This document shows, one piece after another, positions 27,177 to 36,743 of a DNA stretch of 64,000 nucleotides. Each line of letters starts with the position of its first letter. The stretch's first letter is position 1. The notes under the pieces were generated by a model, which did not search any database, was not told where the DNA came from, and was given only the letters and a program-made list of their open reading frames with translations. The translations under genes were made by a program, and so were the position numbers. Origin of the DNA: Luteibacter yeojuensis. GTDB lineage: Bacteria > Pseudomonadota > Gammaproteobacteria > Xanthomonadales > Rhodanobacteraceae. The stretch lies in NCBI RefSeq assembly GCF_011742875.1, contig NZ_JAAQTL010000001.1, forward strand, positions 2,976,001 through 3,040,000, written 5' to 3'.

Positions 27177-29003
27177 ATGAACCGCCGCACCCTCCTCAAG
27201 AACGTCCTCGCCCTGCCCCTCCTGCCCCTCGCCCTGCGGGTGGATACCGTGCTGGCGGCGCCGGACGGTTTGCCGGCTCCCCTGCCGACGCGAACGCGGG
27301 TGCGTCCGGGGATGGCGGGGTGGCCGGGCGATGCCCAATGGCGGGCGCTGAACCGGCAGGTGGGCGGCCGGTTGTCGGTGCCGCGGTCGCCGTTCCTGGG
27401 CGACGGCGCCACCCGCGCCGAGGCGATGGCGCAGTTGAAGAACCCCTATTACATCGGCGACCAGGCCGCGCTCACCCAGACCAGCGGCTATTTCCATGCC
27501 TGGGATTCGCGTCCGAGCGCCTGGGCGCTTGCCGCCGAAAGCGCCGAAGACGTCGCCGCCGCAGTGGATTTCGCTCGCCGGCACGGGGTACGCCTGGTCG
27601 TCAAAGGCGGCGGGCACAGCTACCAGGGCACATCCAACGCCCCGGACTCGCTGCTCGTCTGGACACGGCGGATGAACAAGGTGGCGATGCTCGACGGCTT
27701 CGTCCCGCACGGTGCTCCGGCGGGAACGACGCCGGTCCCGGCCGCGCATGTGGGCGCCGGCGCCATGTGGATCGATGCCTACGATGAAGTCACTACCCGT
27801 GGCGGGCGCTATGTGCAGGGCGGCGGTTGTTCAACGGTGGGCGTGGCCGGTCTCGTCACCGGCGGCGGGTTCGGCAGTTTCTCGAAACGCTTCGGTACCG
27901 CGGCGTCGAACCTGCTCGAGGCCGAAGTCGTGACCGCCGACGGGCGTATCCGCGTGACGAATGCCTATCGCGATCCCGAGTTGTTCTGGGCGTTGAAGGG
28001 CGGTGGCGGCGGCTGCGTGGGCATCGTCACCCGCCTCACCTTGCGCACCCACGATCTTCCCGACACTTTCGGCGCGGTGTTCGGCGCGATCCGGGCGGAC
28101 TCCGACGCGGCCTACCGCGCGCTGGCCGCGGAGGCGCTGCGTTTCTACCGCGACGCCCTGTGCAATCCGCGCTGGGGCGAGCAGATCGGCTTCCGCGGCG
28201 AGCGCACGATGCAGGTATCCATGGTGTTCCAGGGGCTGGACCGCGCGGCGGCCGAAGCCGTGTGGGCACCCTTCGTCGCCTGGGTGAACGCCCGTCCCGC
28301 GTATACCTTCGTCAAACCGTTGCAGGCGATCGCGATGCCGGCCCGGCACTTCTGGGACGCGGACTTCTTCCGCGAACACGCGCCGGACCTCGTCGTTGCC
28401 GACGCGCGCGACGGCGCGCCGCGGGACCACATCTTCTGGAAAGGCGACCAGGGGCAGGTCGGCTGGTTCATCCATGGTTATGCGTCCGCCTGGCTGCCTT
28501 CGCGCCTGCTCCACGACGGCGACCGCGACACCCTCGCCAACGCCATCTGCGACGCCGCCGGGCACATGGACGTCGAACTGCACTTCAACAAGGGCTTGTT
28601 CGGCGCGCCGGCGGAGGCACTCGCCGCGAGCAAGGACACGGCAACCCATCCCGCCGTGCTCGACGGTTTCGCCCTCGCGATCATCGGCAATGCGGGCGAC
28701 CCGGCCTACGAAGGCCTCGGCACGCACATCGATGCCGACCGCGCACGAAGCGGTGCCGCACGCGTCAAGGCGTCTTATGAACGGCTCACGAAAGTCGTGC
28801 CGAATGCCGGCGCTTATGTCTCCGAGAGCGACTACTTCCAGCGCGACTGGCAGGAAGCGTTCTGGGGTTCGAACTACCGGCGCCTCGCGGCTGCGAAACG
28901 CCGGTACGATCCCGACGGCCTGTTCATCGTCCACCATGGCGTGGGTAGCGAAAGCTGGAGCGCGGATGGTTTCAGCCGACTCGACCGCCCGTCGCCCCTG
29001 TAG
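27177..29003 (+). CDS. Tat-exported FAD-linked oxidase (BBE-type flavoprotein)
   Basis: 608 aa. N-terminal RRTLLKNVLALPLLPLAL resembles a Tat signal. FAD-binding PCMH domain (RLVVKGGGHSYQG with the His that can hold FAD covalently, GGGCSTVGVAGLVTGGGFG) and C-terminal BBE segment ending SNYRRLAAAKRRYDPDGLF. Family members oxidise alcohols, sugars or alkaloids and pass electrons to O2. The stop codon TAG lies inside a REP element, suggesting the repeat inserted at the gene's end. Confidence 0.88.
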   Translation: MNRRTLLKNVLALPLLPLALRVDTVLAAPDGLPAPLPTRTRVRPGMAGWPGDAQWRALNRQVGGRLSVPRSPFLGDGATRAEAMAQLKNPYYIGDQAALTQTSGYFHAWDSRPSAWALAAESAEDVAAAVDFARRHGVRLVVKGGGHSYQGTSNAPDSLLVWTRRMNKVAMLDGFVPHGAPAGTTPVPAAHVGAGAMWIDAYDEVTTRGGRYVQGGGCSTVGVAGLVTGGGFGSFSKRFGTAASNLLEAEVVTADGRIRVTNAYRDPELFWALKGGGGGCVGIVTRLTLRTHDLPDTFGAVFGAIRADSDAAYRALAAEALRFYRDALCNPRWGEQIGFRGERTMQVSMVFQGLDRAAAEAVWAPFVAWVNARPAYTFVKPLQAIAMPARHFWDADFFREHAPDLVVADARDGAPRDHIFWKGDQGQVGWFIHGYASAWLPSRLLHDGDRDTLANAICDAAGHMDVELHFNKGLFGAPAEALAASKDTATHPAVLDGFALAIIGNAGDPAYEGLGTHIDADRARSGAARVKASYERLTKVVPNAGAYVSESDYFQRDWQEAFWGSNYRRLAAAKRRYDPDGLFIVHHGVGSESWSADGFSRLDRPSPL

Positions 29004-29077
29004 GAGCCGCTATAGCGGCGAGGTCAATCTTGCGGTCGTATCGCAAGACTTCCTCGCCGCTATAGCGGCTCCTACAG
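28998..29077. repeat. REP-like inverted repeat pair overlapping a stop codon
   Basis: CTGTAGGAGCCGCTATAGCG starts at 28998 and its mirror ends at 29077. The TAG stop of the BBE-type gene (29001-29003) is bases 4-6 of the element. Confidence 0.9.
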
Positions 29078-29085
29078 CATGGCGT

Positions 29086-31281
29086 CTATACGGGCGGCAG
29101 TTTGTCGATGAACTTGTCCAGCGTGATGGGGTAATCGCGTACGCGGACCCCGGTGGCGTTGTACACCGCGTTCGCGATGGCTGCCGCGACGCCGCAGATG
29201 CCCAGCTCGCCCACCCCCTTGGCCTTCAACGGCGAGGACATCGGATCGGTCTCGTCGAGGAAGACCACCTCCTGGCGCGGGATGTCGGCATGCACCGGCA
29301 CCTCGTATCCCGCGAGGTCGTGGTTCACGAAGTAACCCAGCCGTTTGTCGACCACCAGTTCTTCCATCAGGGCCGCACCGGCACCCATCGTCATCGCGCC
29401 GATCACCTGGCTGCGCGCCGTCTTCGGATTGAGGATGCGCCCCGCGGCGCAGACCGCCAGCATGCGGTCGATGCGGATCTCGCCGGTGGCCGCGTCCACG
29501 CGCACTTCGACGAAGTGCGCGCCGAAGGTGGACTGCTGGTGGGTCTTGGCGAGATCGCCGTACTCCATGCCGTCCTCGGCCACGATGTCGCCATCGGCCG
29601 CGGCACGCTCCAGAGCTACGCGCTTGCCGTCGGCCACCACCTGGCCGCCGTCGAACGTCGCCTTGGACGGATCGACGCCAAGTTTCCGCGCGATGGCCTC
29701 GCGCAGTTTCACGCAGGCGGCATACACGCCCGCCGCCGAGCTGTTGCCGCCCCACTGGCCGCCCGAGCCCGCCGATACGGGGAACGTGGAATCGCCCAGG
29801 CGCACATCCACGCGATCGAGCGGCAGGCCGAGCATCTCCGCCGCGGTCTGGCCGATGATCGTGTAACTGCCCGTGCCGATGTCGGTCATGTCGGTTTCGA
29901 CGACGAGCCGCCCGCTGCGCTCGAGACGCACGCGCGCGGCGGACTTCATCACCAGGTTGTTGCGGAATGCCGAAGCCACGCCCATGCCTTTCAGCCAGCG
30001 GCCCTCGCGCACGCTCCCCGGCCGGCTCGCGCGCTTCTCCCAACCGAACTGCTTCGCGCCGGTGCGCATGCATTCGACGAAGTGGCGTTGCGAGAAGGGG
30101 CGGCTGGGCTTTTCGGGATCCACCTGGGTATCGTTGCGGATGCGGAACTCCACGGGATCGATGTCCGTCTTCTCGGCGATCTCGTCGATCGCGATTTCCA
30201 GCGCCATCATGCCCGGCGCCTCTCCCGGCGCGCGCATGGCGTTGCCTTCCGGCAGATCGAGCACCGCGAGGCGCATCGCGGTCATGCGGTTCGCGCCGGC
30301 ATAGAGCAGGCGGGTCTGCGACACCGCCGTTTCCGGGTCGCCGCCGGCTAGATCGCCCGACCAGCTCTCATGGGCGATCGCATCGATCCTGCCGTCCTTC
30401 GACGTGCCGATGCGGATGCGCTGGATCGTGGCGGGACGATGCGTCGTATTGTTGAAGATGAGCGGACGTTGCAGCGTGACGGCCACGGGACGGCCGGCGG
30501 CATGCGCGCCGAGCGCGGCCATGATCGCATCGGACCGCACGAACAGCTTGCCGCCGAAGCCACCGCCGATATACGGCGAAACGAGGCGAACGTTTTCCTT
30601 GGGAATACCGAGCGTGATGGCGACGTCGCCACGGCTCCAGTCGACCATCTGGTTCGACGTCCACAGGGTGAGCTTGTCGCCTTCCCAGGCGGCGATGGTC
30701 GCGTGCGGCTCCATCATGGCGTGCGACTGGTCGGGCGTCGTATAGGTCGCGTCGAGTTTCACCGCCGCGTCGGCGAAGGCGGCGTCGAAGTCGCCCACCG
30801 CCGTGTCGGGCTTGCCGCCCTTCGGTTTCTCCGCCGTGGCTTTCGATGCCGCGAGGTCGAAGTTACCCTTGGCCCGCGCGTAGTCGACATGCACGAGTTG
30901 CGCGGCCGCACGGGCCTGCTCGAAGGTTTCCGCCACCACCACGGCCACCGCCTGGTGGTAGTGCTCGATGTTCGGGCCGCCAAGCAGGTGTGCGGTGTTG
31001 AATTTGCCCTTCCCCAGCTTGCCGGCGTTCTGCGCGGTGACGATCGCGATGACGCCCGGAGCGCGCTTCGCGCGCGAGGTGTCGATGGAAACGACCCGGC
31101 CCTTGGGAATGGACGAACCCACGATATAGCCGTAGGCATGTTTCGGGGCCGCGTCGTGGCGCTCGTAGGCGTAATGCGCGGTACCGGTCGCCTTGAACGG
31201 ACCGTCGATACGGTCGACAGGTTTGCCGACGACCTTCAGCCGGTCGATGGGATTGGTGGTGGCGGGCGTGTCGAATTTCAT
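29086..31281 (-). CDS. paoC: aldehyde/xanthine oxidoreductase, molybdopterin-binding subunit (PaoC/YagR-like)
   Basis: 731 aa; the start ATG overlaps the FAD subunit's stop (ATGA). Molybdenum-cofactor domains: [27 protein letters not shown] region, [32 protein letters not shown] and the C-terminal [12 protein letters not shown] with the catalytic Glu in GVGE. In E. coli PaoABC is a periplasmic enzyme that detoxifies aromatic aldehydes. The gene order (A, B, C) is the same here. No cofactor insertion chaperone (PaoD) follows; a REP element does. Confidence 0.92.
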   Translation of the reverse strand: MKFDTPATTNPIDRLKVVGKPVDRIDGPFKATGTAHYAYERHDAAPKHAYGYIVGSSIPKGRVVSIDTSRAKRAPGVIAIVTAQNAGKLGKGKFNTAHLLGGPNIEHYHQAVAVVVAETFEQARAAAQLVHVDYARAKGNFDLAASKATAEKPKGGKPDTAVGDFDAAFADAAVKLDATYTTPDQSHAMMEPHATIAAWEGDKLTLWTSNQMVDWSRGDVAITLGIPKENVRLVSPYIGGGFGGKLFVRSDAIMAALGAHAAGRPVAVTLQRPLIFNNTTHRPATIQRIRIGTSKDGRIDAIAHESWSGDLAGGDPETAVSQTRLLYAGANRMTAMRLAVLDLPEGNAMRAPGEAPGMMALEIAIDEIAEKTDIDPVEFRIRNDTQVDPEKPSRPFSQRHFVECMRTGAKQFGWEKRASRPGSVREGRWLKGMGVASAFRNNLVMKSAARVRLERSGRLVVETDMTDIGTGSYTIIGQTAAEMLGLPLDRVDVRLGDSTFPVSAGSGGQWGGNSSAAGVYAACVKLREAIARKLGVDPSKATFDGGQVVADGKRVALERAAADGDIVAEDGMEYGDLAKTHQQSTFGAHFVEVRVDAATGEIRIDRMLAVCAAGRILNPKTARSQVIGAMTMGAGAALMEELVVDKRLGYFVNHDLAGYEVPVHADIPRQEVVFLDETDPMSSPLKAKGVGELGICGVAAAIANAVYNATGVRVRDYPITLDKFIDKLPPV

Positions 31282-32237
31282 GCCTTCCGCTCCTTCGCTT
31301 CGGCCAGCGTGCCGGCGAGCGTGCGCTCCACGAGTACGATCTTGAACGCGTTGCCGTCCGTGGGTTTCGCGCCGGCAAGCAGCCTTTCCGCCACGGCCTT
31401 GGCGCCCTTCGGCAGCTCGGCCTCGGCGGCCTCCACGCGCCACGGCTTGTGCGCCACGCCGCCGAGCGCGACCCGCCCGCTCCCATCGGGCTGCGCGACG
31501 AGGGCGACCGATACCAGCGCGAACGCATACGACGCGCGATCGCGCACCTTGTGATAGAGCTGCGTGCCGCCGATCGGCTTCGGCAGCGTGACCGCCGTGA
31601 TCAGCTCGCCCTTCGTCAACACGTGCTCGATATGCGGCGTGTTGCCCGGCAAGGTATGGAAGTCCGCGATGGGAATCCGCCTCGCGCTACCGTCGGGCTT
31701 CACGGTTTCCACCGTCGCGTCGAGGGCCCGCATGGCCACCGCCATGTCGCTGGGATGCACGGCGATGCACGACTTGCTCACGCCCACGATCGCGTGCTGG
31801 CGGCTGAAGCCCCCGATGGCCGCGCAACCGCTGCCCGGCAGGCGCTTGTTGCAGGGTTGGTTGGTGTCGTAGAAGTACGGACAACGCGTGCGCTGGAGCA
31901 GGTTGCCCGCCGTCGTGGCCTTGTTGCGCAACTGACCCGAGGCGCCGGCCAGCAGCGCGCGCGACAGCAGCGGATAGTCGCGACGGATGCGCGCGTCGGC
32001 GGCGAGGTCGGTGTTGCGGACCAGGGCACCGACACGCAGGCCGCCATCGTCGGTGGGCTCGATCTTGTCGAGGTCCAGCCCATTGACGTCGATCAGGTGG
32101 GCGGGCTGTTCGATCTCGATCTTCATGAGGTCGAGCAGGTTGGTACCGCCGGCGATGAACTTCGCGTTGGGCACCTTCGCCGCCGCGGCCGCGGCGGCCT
32201 TGGGCGAATCGGCGCGCTCGTAGGTGAAGGGCTTCAT
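31278..32237 (-). CDS. paoB: aldehyde/xanthine oxidoreductase, FAD-binding subunit (PaoB/YagS-like)
   Basis: 319 aa; ATGA overlaps at both ends. FAD PCMH domain: [41 protein letters not shown], then Cys residues in [21 protein letters not shown], the additional [4Fe-4S] site special to the PaoB type, and a C-terminal CO-dehydrogenase-flavoprotein domain. It carries electrons between the iron-sulfur and molybdenum subunits. Confidence 0.93.
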   Translation of the reverse strand: MKPFTYERADSPKAAAAAAAKVPNAKFIAGGTNLLDLMKIEIEQPAHLIDVNGLDLDKIEPTDDGGLRVGALVRNTDLAADARIRRDYPLLSRALLAGASGQLRNKATTAGNLLQRTRCPYFYDTNQPCNKRLPGSGCAAIGGFSRQHAIVGVSKSCIAVHPSDMAVAMRALDATVETVKPDGSARRIPIADFHTLPGNTPHIEHVLTKGELITAVTLPKPIGGTQLYHKVRDRASYAFALVSVALVAQPDGSGRVALGGVAHKPWRVEAAEAELPKGAKAVAERLLAGAKPTDGNAFKIVLVERTLAGTLAEAKERKA

Positions 32238-32875
32238 GCGGCACCCCCTGCCACTTCGGCGATCGCGTCGTGGATGTTCGAATACGCACCGCAGCGGCAG
32301 ATGTTGCCGCTCATGCGTTCACGGACCTCCGTGCGGCTGAACTGCGCCTTCGCCGTCAGATCCTCGCTCACGTGGCTGGGAATGTCGTCCTTGATCTCGT
32401 CCAGCACCGCCACCGCGGAGCAGATCTGGCCGGGCGTGCAGTAACCGCACTGGTAGCCGTCGTGCTTCACGAAGGCGGCCTGCATCGGATGTAGCTTGTC
32501 CGGGGTACCCAGGCCTTCGATGGTGGTGACCTTCGCGCCCTGGTGCATCACCGCCAGGGTGAGGCAGCTGTTGATGCGGCGACCGTCCACGATGACGGTG
32601 CATGCGCCGCACTGGCCGTGGTCGCAGCCCTTCTTGGTACCGGTGAGGTGAAGGTGTTCGCGCAGGGCATCGAGCAGCGTGGTACGCGTATCGAGGTCGA
32701 GTGACTGCGCCTTGCCGTTGACCTCGAAGGCGACCTTCGCGGTGACGGGTTTGCCCGGGACGTCGTTCCTGACCTGGGCGGCCACAAGGCCGGGTACGGC
32801 AAGGGCCGACATCGACACCGCGCCCATCTTCAGGACATCGCGGCGGGTGAATTTCCAATCGTCCGACGGTTCCAT
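32234..32875 (-). CDS. paoA: aldehyde/xanthine oxidoreductase, 2Fe-2S subunit with Tat signal (PaoA/YagT-like)
   Basis: 213 aa. Tat-type start ([20 protein letters not shown]) exports the folded complex. Two [2Fe-2S] domains: plant-ferredoxin type [12 protein letters not shown]...NSC and the helical [10 protein letters not shown]...ICRCGAY. First gene of the three-gene operon with ATGA overlap into paoB. Confidence 0.94.
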   Translation of the reverse strand: MEPSDDWKFTRRDVLKMGAVSMSALAVPGLVAAQVRNDVPGKPVTAKVAFEVNGKAQSLDLDTRTTLLDALREHLHLTGTKKGCDHGQCGACTVIVDGRRINSCLTLAVMHQGAKVTTIEGLGTPDKLHPMQAAFVKHDGYQCGYCTPGQICSAVAVLDEIKDDIPSHVSEDLTAKAQFSRTEVRERMSGNICRCGAYSNIHDAIAEVAGGAA

Positions 32876-32937
32876 GTACGGGTCCTCAGCGCTGTTGGGG
32901 AGTTAGCCTGGACAGGCTCCCGAGGGTAGACCATCGC

Positions 32938-33015
32938 TGTAGGAGCCGCTATAGCGGCGAGAAAATCGTGTGATGGCGCCGCGAGGTTGTCCTCGCCGCT
33001 ATAGCGGCTCCTACA
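32938..33015. repeat. REP-like inverted repeat pair
   Basis: TGTAGGAGCCGCTATAGCGG from 32938 with a mirror ending 33015, between the pao operon and the SDR gene. Confidence 0.9.
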
Positions 33016-33079
33016 TAGCGCTTGTGTCCACCCGTGCCCTGTCGCAGCCGCCCCGCTCCCGTCGCCGTGGAGACGATGG

Positions 33080-33850
33080 CTAGATTCCCTTGATCTCGCC
33101 GCCATCCATCCGCAGTGCCGAGCCGGTCATCCATCGCGCGGAGGGCGACACGACGAACGCCATCAACTCCGCGATATCTTCCGGCGTGCCGTAACGCGTG
33201 ATGCCGGCTTCCTCCGGAAACTTCTCCGTCGCCTCTTCCACCGTCATGCCGTGCAGCGGTGCCCAGTGCTCGAGATAGGACCGGCGACGTCCGGTCATCA
33301 CAGCGCCCGGCGACACGCTGTTTACCTGCACGCCATCCGCGATGCCGCGGTCGGAGAATGCTTTCGCGAGCGCCAAGATGGCCGCGTTGATGGTCGCCAC
33401 CGCTGCGTAAGCCGACTTGGGCGCGCTTGCCGAATTGCCCGAGATGAACACCACGGAGCCCTTGGCGTCCCTCAGGGCCGGCCACGCTTCCACGGTGAGC
33501 CGGCGTGCGCCGTGCAGCTTGAGCGCCATGCCGGCATCCCATTGCTCGTCGGTCATCTCCAGGAGGTCGATCTGCGGCACCGCGCCGGCGATATGGATCA
33601 TGGCGTCGATCCTGCCGAACGCGGCGAGCGTCCTGGCGACCACCGACTTCGCGGCCGATGGCGTGGCGAGGTCCGTATCGATCACGAGCGGTTCGCTGCC
33701 CGCGGCCTCCACGGCGCGCGCCGTTTCCTCGAGCTTCGCCCGGTTGCGTGCCACAAGCGCCACCGCGTCGAAATCGCGGGCGAGCCGGACGGCGGTCGCC
33801 TGGCCGATACCCTGGCTGGCCCCCGTGACGATGGCGACTTTCCTGGACAT
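33080..33850 (-). CDS. SDR-fold oxidoreductase with altered active site
   Basis: 256 aa. Rossmann motif VTGASQGIG, IHIAGA in the NNAG position, Ser in FISGNSAS and Tyr in KSAYAAVAT. The residue that should be the catalytic Lys of YxxxK is Ala (YAAVA; codon GCG), so normal reductase chemistry is doubtful. The C-terminus GSALRMDGGEIKGI is usual for SDRs. It may bind a ligand or use another Lys (a Lys follows 11 residues later). Neighbours are two hydrolases on the same strand, 146 bases upstream. Confidence 0.85.
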   Translation of the reverse strand: MSRKVAIVTGASQGIGQATAVRLARDFDAVALVARNRAKLEETARAVEAAGSEPLVIDTDLATPSAAKSVVARTLAAFGRIDAMIHIAGAVPQIDLLEMTDEQWDAGMALKLHGARRLTVEAWPALRDAKGSVVFISGNSASAPKSAYAAVATINAAILALAKAFSDRGIADGVQVNSVSPGAVMTGRRRSYLEHWAPLHGMTVEEATEKFPEEAGITRYGTPEDIAELMAFVVSPSARWMTGSALRMDGGEIKGI

Positions 33851-33996
33851 GGTTTTTCCTCTGCAATGCGTTGCGGGTTAGTCCACATAGCTGCCGCTGG
33901 TGGCGCGGCCGTGGCCGGCCATCAGCGCCGCTACCTTCGTGCCTACCGGGAACTCACCGCCCGGGCATACATGAGCGGGGTTCCCTAGGCCGACGA

Positions 33997-34851
33997 TCAG
34001 CGGGAGAGGAAATCGCCGATAGTCTTGGCGATCTCTTCCGCGTGGGTTTCCAGGGCGAAATGCCCCGTATCGAAGAAGCGCACTTCGGCCTCGGGAATGT
34101 CGCGCTTGAACGCTTCGGCTCCCGGCGGCAGGAAGAACGGATCGTTCTTGCCCCAGACAGCCAGGAAGCGCGGCTTGTGCTGGCGGAAGTACGCCTGGAA
34201 GGCCGGGTACATCGCCACGTTGCTCTTGTAGTCGCCGAACAGGTCCAGCTGCACCTCGTCGGCACCGGGACGGGCGAGGTAGTAGTTGTCGAGCGCGATG
34301 CCATCCGGCGAGACCATGGATTCGTCGGCCACACCATGGGTGTACTGCCAGCGCGTGGTTTCCGGCTTCAGCATGTCGCGCAGCACGTCGCGGTTCTTCT
34401 GTGACGGGTCCTGCCAGTAAGCGCGGATCGGGTTCCAGCCATCGCTCAATCCTTCTTCATAGGCATTGCCGTTCTGCGAAATGATGGCCGTGATGCGCTC
34501 GGGGTGGCGGGCGGCGATGCGGAAACCCGTCGGTGCGCCGTAGTCGAAGACATACACCGCGAACTTGTCGAAACCGACCACTTCGGTGAAGCGGTCGATG
34601 ACGTCGGCCACGTGGTCGAAGGTGTATTTGAAGCTGTCGCGGCTCGGCATGTCCGACAGACCGAAGCCGGGAAGGTCGGGCGCGATGATGTGGAAGCGGT
34701 CGGCGAGCAGCGGGATCAGGTCGCGGAACATGTGGCTGGACGACGGGAAGCCATGCAGCAGCAACAGCTTCGGCGCGTTCGCGGCACCGGCTTCACGATA
34801 GAACACGTTGAATCCGTCGACATTGGCGGTGCGGTAGGCGATGGCGCTCAT
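33997..34851 (-). CDS. alpha/beta hydrolase (haloalkane dehalogenase/epoxide hydrolase-like)
   Basis: 284 aa. HGFPSSSHMFRDL (oxyanion HGFP), nucleophile Asp in VFDYGAPTG, and His in FFDTGHFALE. An Asp nucleophile points to the dehalogenase/epoxide hydrolase branch rather than esterases. Cytoplasmic, no signal. 30 bases downstream of the small membrane protein and probably in one unit with the EstC-like gene. Confidence 0.9.
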   Translation of the reverse strand: MSAIAYRTANVDGFNVFYREAGAANAPKLLLLHGFPSSSHMFRDLIPLLADRFHIIAPDLPGFGLSDMPSRDSFKYTFDHVADVIDRFTEVVGFDKFAVYVFDYGAPTGFRIAARHPERITAIISQNGNAYEEGLSDGWNPIRAYWQDPSQKNRDVLRDMLKPETTRWQYTHGVADESMVSPDGIALDNYYLARPGADEVQLDLFGDYKSNVAMYPAFQAYFRQHKPRFLAVWGKNDPFFLPPGAEAFKRDIPEAEVRFFDTGHFALETHAEEIAKTIGDFLSR

Positions 34852-34881
34852 GGGGGGTTCTCCTCGGTATGTGATGTCGGA

Positions 34882-35163
34882 TCAGGATGTATGCGCGGGA
34901 CGCATGGGGTCGTCCGCGATGGCGGGGCGGAGGTAAAGGGCCAGTGCACTGCAGGCGTGCGAAAGGCCTAGAAGGGATACAAGCACGGTCGTTACGGCCG
35001 TCACGGCGAACATGAGTGGCGAGCCGGGAGCCTCGGGCCTCGGGACCAGGATGGCGACGATCCCGGCGATCGCCGCCCTGGTGAATGCGCCGAACCGATC
35101 GATGGCCACCTCGCGTTCGGGTGTCATGGCGCGGCTCCTCTCGAATCCGGTCCGGATGTCCAT
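34882..35163 (-). CDS. small two-helix membrane protein of unknown function
   Basis: 93 aa from ATG two bases after the upstream hydrolase stop; a second ATG at 35126 is possible. A polar N-terminus (FERSRAMTPEREVAIDRFG) is followed by two hydrophobic segments (AAIAGIVAILV and MFAVTAVTTVLVSLLGLSH). No family recognised. Cotranscribed with the EstC-like hydrolase under the CGNR-linked promoter. Confidence 0.7.
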   Translation of the reverse strand: MDIRTGFERSRAMTPEREVAIDRFGAFTRAAIAGIVAILVPRPEAPGSPLMFAVTAVTTVLVSLLGLSHACSALALYLRPAIADDPMRPAHTS

Positions 35164-35165
35164 GC

Positions 35166-35858
35166 TCAGCCCGCGATGCCGTGCGCGGCTTGCAGGATCA
35201 GGTCCACTACCGTGTCGGGGGCCGTCACCCCCGGGGTGTGATCGACAGGATGCGCCACGACCGTCGCGTTCATCCGCGCCGCCATGAAGCGCTGCGTCTC
35301 TTCCACGATCATGCGGTCCTGTGCCGCGACCAGGTACCAGCTCGGCACGTCCTTCCAGAGCGGACGGGCAACGGGGACGGTGATGCAGGCCGGGGAAATG
35401 GGACGTTGCACGGCAGCCAGCATGGCTTGCCCGTCCTCCGAGGCATCGGGCGCGAAGGCTTTCGCGAAGGCACTTTCCGGCAACCAGATCCAGCCGTGCG
35501 CGTCGGGGGCCAGGTGCGGCGCCAGCGGATGCGGCTCGGTGCGATAGAACACGTCGGCAACGGTTTCGCCTTCGTCGGGCGCCAGGGCCGTCACGTAGAC
35601 AAGGCCCTTCACCTCCGGGCTGCGGACGGATCCAACCACCGCGCCGGCATAGGCATGGCCCACGAGCACCACCGGTCCACCTACCCGTTCGACGGTTCGT
35701 TCGACAGCGGCGACATCGTCGGCCAGGCTCGTCAGCGGAAGGGGTGCAGTAACCGCCTTGATGCCTCGATGAAGGAGGCCGGTAATCACCTTGGACCAGC
35801 TGGAACCGTCGGCCCAGGCGCCGTGGGCGAGGATGAAGGTCAGATCGGCTGCGAGCAT
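35166..35858 (-). CDS. EstC-like alpha/beta hydrolase lacking the nucleophile Ser
   Basis: 230 aa. The fold is that of EstC/salicylate-esterase-like proteins (FILAHGAWADGSSW at the N-terminus, late His in VDHTPGVTAP, Asp in AAQDRMI). In the nucleophile elbow the expected GHSYGG reads GHAYAG: codon GCC replaces Ser. Either this subfamily uses other chemistry or it is non-hydrolytic. It begins the minus-strand unit transcribed away from the CGNR regulator. Confidence 0.85.
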   Translation of the reverse strand: MLAADLTFILAHGAWADGSSWSKVITGLLHRGIKAVTAPLPLTSLADDVAAVERTVERVGGPVVLVGHAYAGAVVGSVRSPEVKGLVYVTALAPDEGETVADVFYRTEPHPLAPHLAPDAHGWIWLPESAFAKAFAPDASEDGQAMLAAVQRPISPACITVPVARPLWKDVPSWYLVAAQDRMIVEETQRFMAARMNATVVAHPVDHTPGVTAPDTVVDLILQAAHGIAG

Positions 35859-35956
35859 GGCGTTCTCCGTATTCGGGACTGTGGTGGGCGATTCGAGTGC
35901 CGGTCAGGGCATTCCCCGGCCTCGTCTTCGGCGGTAACCGCCTTGGCGTTGATAAG

Positions 35957-36008
35957 AAGGTTATTCGCCCCAATGTAACTTGTCAATAGCCTTTTGAGAG
36001 GTTATTTT
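35957..36008. promoter_or_regulatory. overlapping divergent promoters with three repeat half-sites
   Basis: Minus strand: TTGACA (35986-35981), 17 bases, TAACCT (35963-35958), driving the hydrolase unit. Plus strand: TTGTCA (35980-35985), 17 bases, TATTTT (36003-36008), driving the CGNR gene 25 bases on. The motif RAGGYTATT occurs at 35957-35965 (+), 35985-35993 (-) and 35998-36006 (+), covering both -10 boxes and both -35 boxes. Confidence 0.7.
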
Positions 36009-36032
36009 CATCCCACCTGACGGAGCCGACCC

Positions 36033-36650
36033 ATGCCCCCTTCCTCCCCCGCCATCCTTATTGCCGACGCCCCCGGCCTCGACTTCCTTAATTCCATCGC
36101 GACCCCTGTGGACGTTGCCATCGACTGGATCGACGACGGCGACGCCCTGCTGGCCTGGCTGGATCAGATGCGCATGGTCCCCGCCGCGGTGCTGGCCGAG
36201 GTGCGCCAGCGCGCGATGCCCGGCGAACTCGATCGCCTCGCGGATCAGGCGCGCAGCCTGCGCGAGTGGTTCCGTGCGTTTGTCCGGGAGAGGAAAGGTC
36301 ACGCGCTCGACGCGTCGAGCCTGGGGGAACTGGAGCCGCTGAATTTGCTGCTCGCGCGTGACGAAGGTTATGCGCAGGTGCTCGCCGGCGACGGGGGCGG
36401 CTCCCTGCGTTTCGTGCGCACCCGGCGCTGGACGTCGCCGGAGTCGTTGCTACAGCCGATCGGCGAGGCGATGGCGAAGCTCGTCGCCGAAGAGGATTTC
36501 ACGCACATCAAGGCCTGCGAAGGTCCCACCTGCACCCTGCTCTTCGCCGACCATACCCGTGGCCGCGTGCGCCGCTGGTGCAGCATGGCCGCCTGCGGCA
36601 ACCGTGCGAAGCAGACGGCACACCGCCAGAGAGCGAAGGCACACCACTGA
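36033..36650 (+). CDS. CGNR zinc-finger transcriptional regulator (ABATE domain)
   Basis: 205 aa, GGAG eight bases before ATG. N-terminal ABATE stress-sensor-like domain and a C-terminal zinc finger: CEGPTC...WCSMAACGNR, the CGNR motif with four Cys. These proteins regulate neighbouring stress or detoxification genes; divergent placement from the hydrolase unit with shared promoter elements argues that it controls it and itself. Confidence 0.92.
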   Translation: MPPSSPAILIADAPGLDFLNSIATPVDVAIDWIDDGDALLAWLDQMRMVPAAVLAEVRQRAMPGELDRLADQARSLREWFRAFVRERKGHALDASSLGELEPLNLLLARDEGYAQVLAGDGGGSLRFVRTRRWTSPESLLQPIGEAMAKLVAEEDFTHIKACEGPTCTLLFADHTRGRVRRWCSMAACGNRAKQTAHRQRAKAHH

Positions 36651-36667
36651 CCCACCGGGTGTGACCG

Positions 36668-36733
36668 TGCCCCGTGGTGGGGCACGCATTGGCGCGCGAG
36701 CGGGTGCTCATGGCAACCCCGGTCGCGCGCCAG
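36668..36733. terminator. two strong hairpins between convergent genes
   Basis: GTGCCCC/GGGGCAC (36668-36686) and TGGCGCGCGA/TCGCGCGCCA (36691-36733) lie between the ends of the CGNR and TpgA-like genes. There is no T tract, so they may act as rho-dependent or RNA-stabilising ends. Confidence 0.5.
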
Positions 36734-36743
36734 CGGCTTTCGA

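Noticed and set aside
28396..30351. 651-codon plus-strand frame across the BBE gene end and paoC
   Set aside because: Passes through a REP element and lies antisense to the conserved molybdenum subunit.
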